Assembly (NCBI GenBank): GCA_009746045.1
Contig: RPFO01000127.1
Coordinates: forward strand, 1,749,011 to 1,813,010
Length of the DNA stretch: 64,000 nucleotides
Origin: Mesostigma viride
Taxonomy: Eukaryota; Streptophyta; Mesostigmatophyceae; Mesostigmatales; Mesostigmataceae
Reading direction: 5' to 3'
The notes under the pieces: generated by a model
The model's database searches: none
What the model was told of the DNA's origin: nothing
What the model saw: the letters and a program-made list of their open reading frames with translations, nothing else
Shown: positions 24,201 through 36,200 of the stretch, piece after piece
Layout: every line of letters starts with the position of its first letter
Position numbering within the stretch: the stretch's first letter is position 1
Position numbers and translations under genes: made by a program

Positions 24201-27200
24201 GCCTTCCCACCTCCCCTCACGGTGGGTCCTGCTGGCTGCGCATGGAGTGCACAAGGCACTGTACAAGGCCCTGGATTCCCTGTACCAGCGTCACCACGTG
24301 CATGCGTGCCATGCTTTTATTTTCCCCGTCTCTTTCTCTGTCGTCATCTTTCATGTTTGTCCCTGGCACATTGGTTACATGCGTTGCATGAATCGGTGGC
24401 TTGGTCTTTCTCCCTGGCTGCCTCCTCTCGTCACACAAGCCACTGCCAGAAGCCATGGCCGGTATGTGCACTTGGGTTGGTTTATAGTGCTCGTCATGAG
24501 ACAGCGCTGCACATGCTCTGCACAACTCAAAGCGGCAGCACATTTATATTATCGACAAACATCGCCTCGGAGGCAAGGTACCACCATCCACCTTGTCAGC
24601 TTGTAATCTTTGACCCGATGCTTTAGGTTCAGCTTGCAGTCAGCGCATGGCGGTTGCTAATGCTGTCATGTGCTCTCCACCCCGTATTCATCACCTCGTT
24701 GCGACAGGCCGGATGGGAACGCCACAGCGGGAAGGACGCTGATGCTGGCACAAAAGCCAAGGCATCGGCCGGCACTCCGGTGGCTGCCACACAGCCCGCG
24801 CCCGTGGCTCATCCGGTGTTGCGCTTGGTAAGGCCGCACACAAGCGCGCCTAACTGAATGGCTTGATGGTGATACCATGCCATTAAGCGCTAGCGTGCCA
24901 CGGGCATTCCTGGACATTACAAGCAGCACCACAGATGGTAGCATCACAGATTGCGAGGGACATGGCACCAGCATGACATCACCAGTGGAAGGAACGGTGC
25001 CTGCCAGCTTCCCTGCCACGGATGCCATGCCGGGCCACATGAATATGTTCTGCTACACCATGCTACTAAGTGGAAGTGGTCCAGCCATTATAGTTGTGAT
25101 GTCACACTAACCGTCATTATGCTGGCTGCTGTGTTCGCCTTCGCACAGACCACTCCGTATGCAGCTTGCTTTGTATTCTTGCTATGAACGCAGCAAGGGG
25201 AGTCAAAGTGTTGCCACCCAAGTTACCCTGTTTTATTGTGTTTCTTTTTTAATCGCGAATGACGGGAATGGATGGGATGGGATGGTGGGTTCAGGTAGGG
25301 TATCCGTTCTGCCACATTGCCATCGAATCATCATCATATGTCATCATGGTCACTATGCCGACATCGGGGTCGCTATACCCGCCAGGTGGTGGAGAGCGTG
25401 TCGCATGATGAGGCGCGCCCATCGCCCGGCAACCGGGGCTCACCGGCCCCCGATTGGATGCCCGAGAAGCACACCTTCCACGGCAGCGCCGCACTGGTGA
25501 GGCCACGCACGAACGCTCGCGGCTCGCGCCCATGTCTGATGCTCGACCCTCTCTCATCCGGTTGCATCGACCGCTGTACCTTGCATCCGTTGTTTGCCCT
25601 TTCTTGGGCGCGTTCGCCGCCCCGGCAGTGACCAGTTAAGTGGTGATGATTGGCAAGTTTACGGCCAATCATGGGCTGATGCGGGTCACGGACGGAACGA
25701 TAACTTGCCAATGACCAGCTTTATCCCTATGGGTCATTCTCTCATGCGTCGTCTCAGCTCATCGTGGGTCGGATGGGCCAAGGATGGGACAAGGTTTGGC
25801 GGATCACTGGTTGCTGACCCACTCATTCCTTGCTGCGTGGACGACGTCGCAGGTCATCGTGGGTGTGACAAGCTCCACCCCTGTCACTGCGGGCGATGAC
25901 ATCAGCAAGGCGCCAGCACAGCGGGTGCAAAGCAAGGCACGCACTTGTGATGGGCCAGTAGAGGGCGTATATGCTTCCCTTGCATAGTCATCCTAGGATG
26001 CACGGCCCTTTCACACACTAGCATACTGGTGTACGGCCCTTTCAAACTGCGTGCCCTTGCAAACTGCCTGCCCTTGCAAACTGCCCTGTTCTAGCTGCTA
26101 CCTGGTGTCTACTAGTATACTCCAAAGCTCGGCTGCTCCCTGGGTGTCGCCTGTCAGGTACACCGCACACTCCATGCCGCGCTACCCACTGGTCCTATTC
26201 CGATGCATTGTTGCTAATTGTATGGAGTTATCATTAAGCACTGATCCTATTCCGATGCATTGTTGCTAATTGTGTGGAGTTATCATTAAGCACCGGTCCT
26301 ATTCCGATGCATTGTTGCTAATTGTGTGGAGTTATCATTAAGCACTGGTCCTATTCCGATGCATTGTTGCTAATTGTGTGGAGTTATCATTAAGCATACT
26401 GATTACCTGCGGAGGGATCGACTAAGCATTACCTTAGTTATGTAAAGGGTGTGCATCGCCCTACCGTGGTTGCCACTCAAATGCATGGTGTACCTGTATG
26501 CCTGTAGTGCCAGGCAGCCGGACCAGCCCCTCATCACCTCCTATGGCAGCTCCTAATTCTGCTGTGTGCTCCTGTGATCTTTGTGTGCAGTGCGTTGCGC
26601 GAACCAAAAACGTATTCATGCCGCCATGCTAGAGCGCTCCCTCTTCTCTGATGTCGTCATGACCCTGCATGCCCGCACCACATTTTCACATTCCAACCCC
26701 CAAGGGAAGCCGGAGTAGTGTTGCTCACAGGGCGCTTGTCCCCTGTCCCTCTTCATGACTGCTCGTACTGCATGCTCCGGGGCATGCCCCATCCCGCCCG
26801 CTCCAGGCGGTAGATGCGCTGCTGGAGGTGATGGAGGACCGCGTCGCCAAGGCCAGCAGCAAGTGAGTGAAGCCAAGGCAGGGGATGGACGGATGGCATG
26901 TGAGGATGGGGGGTGGGTGAACGGGGATGGGTGCTTGGCACATGGGCACGGAGAGGGCACGGGGGGGGATTGGGAGGGAGCACGGAGGGGGAGGGATGAA
27001 TATAGGCGGACGGTTGGCCGATATTGGCGTGGATGGGTGGGTGGACGGTTGGCCGATATTGGCGTGGATGGGTGGGTGGACGGTTGGCCGGTATTGGCGT
27101 GGATGGGTGCCCTGCGAAGGCGCGTGAGGACGCAGAGGGAGCCCAGGAGGTTGGGATCCACATCGGACGGCAGGGCACCGTCGAATGGCCATACAGTCAA

Positions 27201-30200
27201 AAGTACGTTTGAGTTGTACCTGCGATGGTGCCCTGTGGTGGGATCCCCCAGTAGGCCCCCTCCACATACCCAGTGCCTACGCTCGGCTTTGTGCTCTGTA
27301 GCTCCGGTGGTACCTAGCGGGGATGCCGCCATGTTCAGTAATTGCCGTCTCGTCACACCACCGTTGCCCCATGTCATGGACCAGGCGTAATGATGATGGT
27401 GGCCCAAGCAGCCACCATGCATTCTAAAGGGGCTCAGTTTTCCTGCTGGGACTTAACCCAACTTGCTTCTGCCATCCGACCGATGCATAACCATTTGCTC
27501 CCCGGCCAGCTAGAGCACGCAGAGCCTCTTCCCATCGCCTACCACCCATCACGCTTGTTAACTCATCCCTTATGTGACTTTTCTCCCCACTTTTCTCCTC
27601 AGAAGACTCCTCACTCTCGAGTCCTCTCGTCCCCTCTCCCCTGCCCTCTGCCCTCTGCGCGCCGGCCAGGCCCACCAAGGGAACCGGGAAGGAACACCCT
27701 GGCCTGCTGCAGCAGCTGCTTCAGCCAGCGCTGGACGGCACCGTCAAGGTGGATGGTCCCCACCCCACATTTATCTTTTCATGTCAATCATGGGATGTAT
27801 GCTAGTTGGCATTAGACGACATCGTCAATATACGTCGTTCCCACGTATCTCCTTTTTTCAACACAGTCGTATATATTCATGGTGTAGAGTTGGCACCGTA
27901 TATATGCATGGTGTAGAGTTGGCACCGTATATATGCATGGTGTAGAGTTGGCACCGTATATATGCATGGTGTAGAGTTGGCACCGTATATATGCATGGTG
28001 TAGAGTTGGCACCGTATATATGCATGGTGTAGAGTTGGCACCGTATATATGCATGGTGTAGAGTTGGCACCGTATATATGCATGGTGTAGAGTTGGCACC
28101 GTATATATGCATGGTGTAGAGTTGGCACCGTATATATGCATGGTGTAGAGTTGGCACCGTATATATGCATGGTGTAGAGTTGGCACCGTATATATGCATG
28201 GTGTAGAGTTGGCACCGTATATATGCATGGTGTAGAGTTGGCACCGTATATATGCATGGTGTAGAGTTGGCACCGTATATGTGCATGGTGTAGAGTTGGC
28301 ACCGTATATGTGCATGGTGTAGAGTTGGCACCGTATATATGCATGGTGTAGAGTTGGCACCGTGTATATGCATGGTGTAGAGTTGGCACCGTATATATGC
28401 ATGGTGTAGAGTTGGCACCGTATATATGCATGGTGTAGAGTTGGCACCGTATATATGCATGGTGTAGAGTTGGCACCGTATATATGCATGGTGTAGAGTT
28501 GGCACCGTATATATGCATGGTGTAGAGTTGGCACCGTATATATGCATGGTGTAGAGTTGGCACCGTATATATGCATGGTGTAGAGTTGGCACCGTCAAGG
28601 AACAATGTCCCGCGAAGCTATTCATTTCACAACGCAGCCGTCTGCCCACTCGTGGGGTGCTATATCTGCCGTACACAACGCAGCCGTTTGCCCACCCGTG
28701 GGGTGCTATATCTGCCGTACACAACGCACAGCCGTTTGCCCACTCGTGGGGTGCTATATCTGCCGTACACAACGCAGCCGTCTGCCCACTTGTGGGGTGC
28801 TATATCTGCCGTACACAACGCAGCCGTCTGCCCACTCGTGGGGTGCTATATCTGCCGTACACAACGCAGCCGTTTGCCCACTCGTGGGGTGCTATATCTG
28901 CCGTACACAACGCAGCCGTTTGCCCACTCGTGGGGTGCTATATCTGCCGTACACAACGCAGCCATTTGCCCACTCGTGGGGTGCTATATCTGCCGTACAC
29001 AACGCAGCCGTTTGCCCACTCGTGGGGTGCTATATCTGCCGTACACAACGCAGCCGTTTGCCCACTCGTGGGGTGCTGTATCTGCCGTACACAACGCAGC
29101 TGTTTGCCCACTCGTGGGGTGCTATATCTGCAGTACCAGTGGGCATTGGACAACACCAACAAGGCACCCACTCCCTTGCTCCGCGCGGCTTCCCTTGCAG
29201 GTCACAAGGCTTGCGTTTTTTTTCATCATGGCTTTCTTTCCATGGTCATTCCCCCAGTTGCCCCGCACCTGCCCCTGACATGGCTATAATGCTGCTGTCT
29301 TCTCTGCCGTTGCCATCGTTTGCTCTTTACTTTGATCTTATCCTGCTCTTATGTCTCGCTCATGTGTTGGCTTGTTTTGGGTGTTATTTGTCGCTCATAC
29401 GTCGTTCTTGTTTCGCTTTTCTTTTCCTCTCGTCATCTGCCTCTCCCATGCCCCAGACGGTTGCCCTCCTCCACGCGGACCTGGGCCCTGCCCACGTGGC
29501 GGAGACCCAGGCCACGCTGCGGTTTGGCAGCACGCTCAACAAGCTGGGCGGGATCCCCAAGCGGAGCCGGCAAAGCGAGAGCACGCTGGTAGGTCCACGA
29601 GGGGGCACCAATGCAGTCACTGCACGAGCGGATGCCAGTCCGGTAGGTGCACGAGGAGATATGGCAAGTGCGATGCACAGGATGGGTGCTGTTCCGTACG
29701 TGAGAGAGGATGCCTGTGCAGTTGGTGCGAGGGGATGTCAGTCTGGGGGCTGCCAGGATGCGGTCAAGAGTATGCATTGACGGTGGAGTGGGTGCCGAAA
29801 GAAAAGGAAAAGTCTGCACATTGATGCCCTAGTGGCTAAAACCAACTTGGGAATAATTTTTTTTCAAAAAAAACAAATCAAACTCGGATTGGGCATTTAA
29901 CGAGGAGCAAACGGCCCGGGTTTGCTGGTTTTTCGAGGTAGCACACGCTGCGCCTCTAGCACACGTTTAGAGGCAACACGTAGCGCACTTTGAACGCACC
30001 CAGTAATGCATAGATTTTCGGCCGAAAAAGAAGGGTTCTTCAGCATCCAATGGGGGGTCCGTCAAAAAGAGTTGTTCGCAATCAGTTTGAAGCCACTGGG
30101 GTATCCACTTACACGGTAACTTGATCTGGTGTTTGCTGGCAACGAGTCAGCTGCCACTGGTCGGACAGCATGCCCCAAATGATAGGGATGCTGGCTGTGA

Positions 30201-33200
30201 GATAGTCCATGACAGATTGGGATGCTGGCCTTGAGATGTCAGATAGTATGTGCCAGGCATTGTCCTCGAAGGTTTGCATCGCTCTGTTTGCCTCTTGGTT
30301 GTGTCCCTCTTTTAGGGTTTAGGGTGTGTTGCCACCCCTTGCGAGCCGGCCAGCAGGTGCGTGGGCAGACGGTCCCACTCACAGTCACTGGCCGCACCAT
30401 AATCCGGCGCAGAGACTCCTATATGCCAAACCTTGCCATGTCCCAGACCCGGTTTGGCGCTTGTGTCTGTGTGTGTGTGTGCCTCTGTGGGTGTGGGTGT
30501 GTGGGTGTATGTGTGGCGTGCGCGTGGGCGCATCTTTGTGTGCATCTTAGCATGCCTAGTGCGCGCCTTGCCACCACCTAAAGTGCCTCGCTGTCTCACC
30601 GTGTGCACCCTATGCTAATGCTACGCTCTGCTCGGACGTCGATACCTGCCCTACCCTGGGGTTTGGTGTGCAGGGGCATGGGGACGTTGGCGCGGGGGCG
30701 CACCCGCTGGGCGGCGCGGCGCCGGCCATTGAGGCGTTTTGGGAGGAGATTACACGCATGCGGCAGGTGCTGCAGCGGCAGCATGACCGAGGGGTCTGTG
30801 AGGGAACGGGGTGTGGTTGCCTTGCTAGGCGTTTGTGTGGGTGTGCCACGCGCGTACAGCTAGAAAGCTGAGGTATGAAAGTCCGGGCACTCAAGTTAGC
30901 CTAGGTAGGCATCTGCATGATAAGACCCAGATATTCAATGGTAGCTTTCTGAACTTTGTCCCGAAAATCGCCACTCGAGCCTTGTACTCGTTGGAGTTCG
31001 GAGTTGCTAAAGTCGTAGGTCAGGGCGCGATGCTCCTCATTGGGGCCGAAACGAGGTGAGGGATCGGCGGAGACGTTCAGAATAATGACGCATACGAAGG
31101 AAGCGGGAAGGGGAAACCGACAAAGGGGGATGGAAGTTTTCCGGGAAATGACTCAAGCTGACGGACGAGGAATCTGGCTGGGAGTGCACTGAACACCCAT
31201 TCTTGCAGCTTGACAAGATTGAATTAATTGCCGACTTGATTGACTTGATTGATTGCCAGTTGTCGGGTTCAATGGACGGGATCCTGCTGGATGGGAACTG
31301 CTTGAGGGGGGTTACTTGGCATGATGGAATCGGGGAACGGAGATGCACTGAACCTGACTGGCTGAGCGGGATCCGTTGACTGGATCGTGCGTGGCGGGAT
31401 CCGTGTAGCCGGAAGCGATGGGAAAGTTTGTCAGAGTGTGGAACGCGATGTGGGAAGTGTGGGAAGTGTTGGTACTTAATACTGGATACTGACATGAGTA
31501 GGTCGCAGGTGCAAAATTTAGTCAGGACCTGCATAATGTCGATAGGACTGGCAACATAAAGGGACCTTGCATCTCATGCCAGCCGACGGGTTGGTAGGCA
31601 AATGGGTGGGAATAGGGGCATAATTTACCTAGGACCTGCAAATAAAGGACTCGGATTTCGGTAGGAGGCGGAACCCTTTGGGACGCCCTTGTGTGGCCAA
31701 AAGCGGTTGATGGAGATGTATTGGATCAGTCGTCGTGAATGCCGATGTGTTACGTACGTATTGATATTTTTTACGGACCAAAGCACTCGGCAGTTGTACA
31801 GGCTTGTGGGACGTCAGCATCCCTGAATGTGTTGCGGTAGCAAGCGGTTCTGCCTTCCTTGCCAAGAACATTTGGTGCACGCTGACGTCTGCAGGAGCAT
31901 GAGACCGCGAAAGGAACCGCCGCCATTGCACACCACTGTGTGCGCGGCCACCAGGTCATTGTGCCCCTTGTCCTGCCGTGGTATCGATGCGCAGGGCATC
32001 GCTACTGTGTTCGCTTGGGTGGGTTTGCATGGATTCCTTGGTGTACCCTTCTCACGTAGCCTCTCGCCTATCATCTGTTCTGTCTGCATTTACCTGTGCA
32101 TGATTTGTCTTCACTAGCTAACTCATCCACGGGTCGCCCTTTTCCTTCTTCAGGACACCCTGGGTGGCGCGCCTGCGATCCAAGGGCAACTATCCGACCT
32201 CCAGCAATGCATCATTGGAGGTATGCATGTGCATTAACTATGCGTGCATGCATTTCACAGCTCACTACAATACACTACAATACACTGCGATGAACCACAA
32301 TACGCTACGCATGTTCATAAAGGATGCATGCCTGCAATTCACAACACACTACAATACACTACAATACTCTACAATAGACTACAATACACTACAATACTCT
32401 ACAATACACTGCAATACATTATAACACACTACAACGCACTACAATACACCACAATTCACTACAATACACTACAATACACTACAATACACTACAATACACT
32501 ACAATACACTACAATACTCTACAATGCACTGCAATACACTACAACACACTACAACACACTACAACACACCACAATACACTCCAATATACTGCGCGTGTGC
32601 ATAGGTATCCGAGGTACAGGTGGTCGGACAGGATGTTTGTGAACAGCCTCGGTGTCAACACCCGCTTTATGCAAAGAATGTCTTGTTTCGTTCAGGCACA
32701 GCTTCCGCACATGCTGCCTTGTTTTATCACATCCGGGGTCCCTGTGGCGCACCCTGCCCAATCCGTTAACCATGAGTCACAGTTTACGAGGGCAACACTA
32801 GGACTTGGACGTGTTGCCGCACTGGAGGATTCATCGCTGCTCTGGTTCCTGTCACGACGCGAGGCAGCACGATTGGCCCATCTGTTAGATGTCATGAGAG
32901 CAGCTGTTGCGCTGGGCACAATGTGCTGGGCAGTTGTCCCGTAGGGATGTCTGGCATCCGGTGGTGGTTTGACAGCAGATGGTAGTTGAGAACTGCTCGC
33001 AATGTACCCCGACCACCACACGGCATGGCATGGTCAGACATGGCAAGTAGGCAGCCTGACGCCGTCTGGCCTCTTATGTCTCTTTTTCCGCCGTGCCTCT
33101 GTCGCTGCGCCAACACCGCAGGGCCCCCCTCGGTGCTGGAGCAACATGGCGAGATCGCACGGGAGAGCGACGGCCCACGCCCTGCTGGCTCAGCGCCTGA

Positions 33201-36200
33201 GGATGCCACCGAGGTGGCCAACGCGGCTCCCGCCACTCATGCTACTGCCTCACACCCTGGTGCAGCGACCACACCTGGCCCGGTGGCGACACCTGGCGAT
33301 AAGGGGGCCGGCAGCGCCATGTACGGTGGCGAAGGCTACCGCAGGGCGACCGCTGTCACTCGGCAGAGGGAGAGGGAGAGGAGTGGGGTCTCCCCCGCGA
33401 ATGGGGCCAGAGCACAGGGTGACGGCGGGCAGGGCGCGGGTGCTGGTTCCTTCCGCATCGGCGCCATGCGGCTCCGCATTGCCAGTACGTCGGGGCGCGT
33501 GGCGGGCTGTCGGGAGTGCATGGGAAGGGGAAGGGGGGACAGGGGCTTGGAATGGGGACATCAGCTCTCCACTTGTTTGTGTCGTATAACGGTTGGGGAG
33601 GAGGAGAGGCTAAGGTGTGCTTATGCTAGGCACTTTTAACTAATTCATTCATTAATGGTAGGCACGTTTAACTAATTCATTCATTAATGGTAGGCATGTT
33701 TAACTAATTCATTCATCAATGCTAGCCACAGCACCCGGGCTTTGCATCGGCCACGTGTCTTCATGCCGGCCTGGTGTCCACCGACACTCGAGTGGCCAAG
33801 TCGCATGTGCCCTTTGGTCCCCACTGGATTATGTGTCATCATCGTGCCAGGACACATGCGTCCGCCCCCCACATCATGCACAAAATTGCCCCCGCTACCT
33901 TCGTAGTGGCACCCCATGGCATGCGTAGAAATACACTGGCGGAAAAGCATCGCGCCAACTTCGCTTTCCACATCACCCCGATGTCCCAAGATACCTCGAG
34001 CAGCAAGGAACAGGTTCACAGAACACACACGCACCATGCACCTACCCCTGCACCCTGCACCCTGCACCCTGCACCCTGCACCCTTCACCCTGCACCCTGC
34101 ACCCTGCACCCTGCACCCTGCACCCTGCACCCTGCAGCCTGCAGCCTGACAGTAGGAGCATTCTACTCACATCCTCCCTACTCCGCTCCCATCCGCCTTG
34201 GTGTGGACTCACATTCCACCTGGGGTTGTTCTCCTCCCCACCCACGGGGTTCCCTGCCCCCCCACGGGCCCCTATTTCCCCAGGCCTTCTCGGCTTGGTC
34301 CGCCAGCATGAGCGCTGCGCACAGTGCCTTGCTTGGCACGTGTGGAGGGCGCGTGTCCGGTGAGCGCAAGCAGTACTAATTATACAATGATAACACTGGC
34401 ATGGTAGTGTAACAATGATAAAATAAGCCAGCGTAGTGGCCGCCGGACACTGTAGTATGATGGTCTGGTCACTGTAGCATGATGGTCTGGACACTGTATT
34501 ATGATGGTCTGGACACTGTATTATGATGGTCTGGATACTGTATTATGATGGTCTGGACACTGTATTATGATGGTCTGGTCACTGTAGCATGATGGTCTGG
34601 ACACTGTATTATGATGGTCTGGTCACTGTAGTATGATGGTCTGGACACTGTATTATGATGGTCTGGTCACTGTAGTATGATGGTCTGGACACTGTAGTAT
34701 GATGGTCTGGACACTGTAGTATGATGGTCTGGTCACTGTAGTATGATGGTCTGGCTAGCATGCCAGCTGCCCTGTGACAGCAACATCTTCGCAACGTGCT
34801 TGTGTCGTTCGCGCTTCAGATCCATGCCCAGAGCAGCCCGTCACGCAGGTGCTTGTGCTCCTCTTCAGCGCTCCTCTCTGCCAAGGCTTGCGCACTCTGA
34901 GAGGCGCCTTTTCTGCTGTGGTTGGGTGGCAGCACTTTGTATCCTGATCGCAATCCTGATTGTTACCACATGCTGGGGCTTTGCACTTGTGAAAACTGAA
35001 AGAAAGCATACCCAAATGGCCTTATGTCGTGTTCATTCTACAAGTTTTGGCAGCATCCCCATGAATGCATTCCTGGAGTGCATCCTCGAGCTCATGCGGC
35101 AGTGAGGGTGGTGGGTTGCTGCTGTCACATGCGCATGCTTCTGCCACATGCCTCCGCCACCCACAGGGAGGCGAGGTTGGAGCGTGGGGCAGGGAAGGAG
35201 CTGGGGGCGGCCGAGGGGGCCAGCGCGGCCACCCCCAGCAAGGACACCATGGAGTTGACGCGGCAGCTGCGTGCGCGGCTCAACGCGAAGGACCACGACG
35301 TGGCGCAGCTACAGGGGGTGGGTTCAGGCTAGAAATTGCTGCAATGGATCAGTGTTGACTATGGAGCGAAGGGTCACCTTCGCGGAGCTTGGGGAGGCCT
35401 GCCTTGTAGCCTGTGATTGGACCTGTTTCTGGGTCCCACAGCAGCAGCGTGTGCCCCGCTCTATCAGGCATGGTCTGATCTACTGGCATCGGCACTGTGT
35501 GGGTGGGGTGGGTGGGGTTGGGGTTGGGGGGGAGGGCGAGATGTCAACATGGTCTCAATTCGCAAACAATGGGGCTAGCAGCTAGATCCGATCCACTGGT
35601 TCATGTTGGAGAATTTCGAACGCACTCGCACCGCTCTCGGGTAAATAGCTTTTTCCCAGTTGGGCTATCGCTTGGGCTGCCTCCGGATCAGGAGACCCCT
35701 ACAGCCGCGAAATCATGCAAGAGGTCCTGTGTTCGAATCCGGTATGGTACCAAACTATTTGAATGTTTTTGCAAGATCCCATCTGGCCCTCTTCCTTCAT
35801 CCTCTACCCTCTATCCCTCTCTCATTTTATCCTCTGTCTCATGTTCATTCTCACACAGAACCTTCCTGCCGCCCCCCCCCCCCCCCCCCCCCCCCCGCTC
35901 GTGTACTTCATCCGTGCTTTACTTTATGTTTTCCCCTCTCTTGGCCCCCACGTCCCGTTCCCTCCCCGCTCGCCCCTTGTCCACCGCCCTCCCCGCTCCC
36001 GTTCCCGTTCCCATGGTACGACCTTCTCTTCTCCTTGTCTTTGCATGCCCCCCCCCCCCCCCCTTCCCCCAGGAGCTGGAGGATGTGCGCGCGCAGCTGG
36101 CTGACGCGCTCCACGAGAATCAGGAGGCTGCGATGGTGGTGCGTCTGTATTAACCAATAGCATGAGAGAAGAATGTAGGGGTGGATGGAGGGAAAGCAAG

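Noticed and set aside
27812-28772. Minus-strand ORFs of 240-300 residues with HHAYIRCQLYTM repeats
   Set aside because: They only translate the 29-bp minisatellite in rotating frames.
28605-29780. Plus-strand 391-residue ORF
   Set aside because: Its first part is the 46-bp minisatellite. Only 29457-29588 is a real exon, in this frame.
35680-35755. tRNA gene
   Set aside because: The B box is perfect, but the T-stem and acceptor stem do not pair and two diverged copies exist, so it is treated as a SINE.
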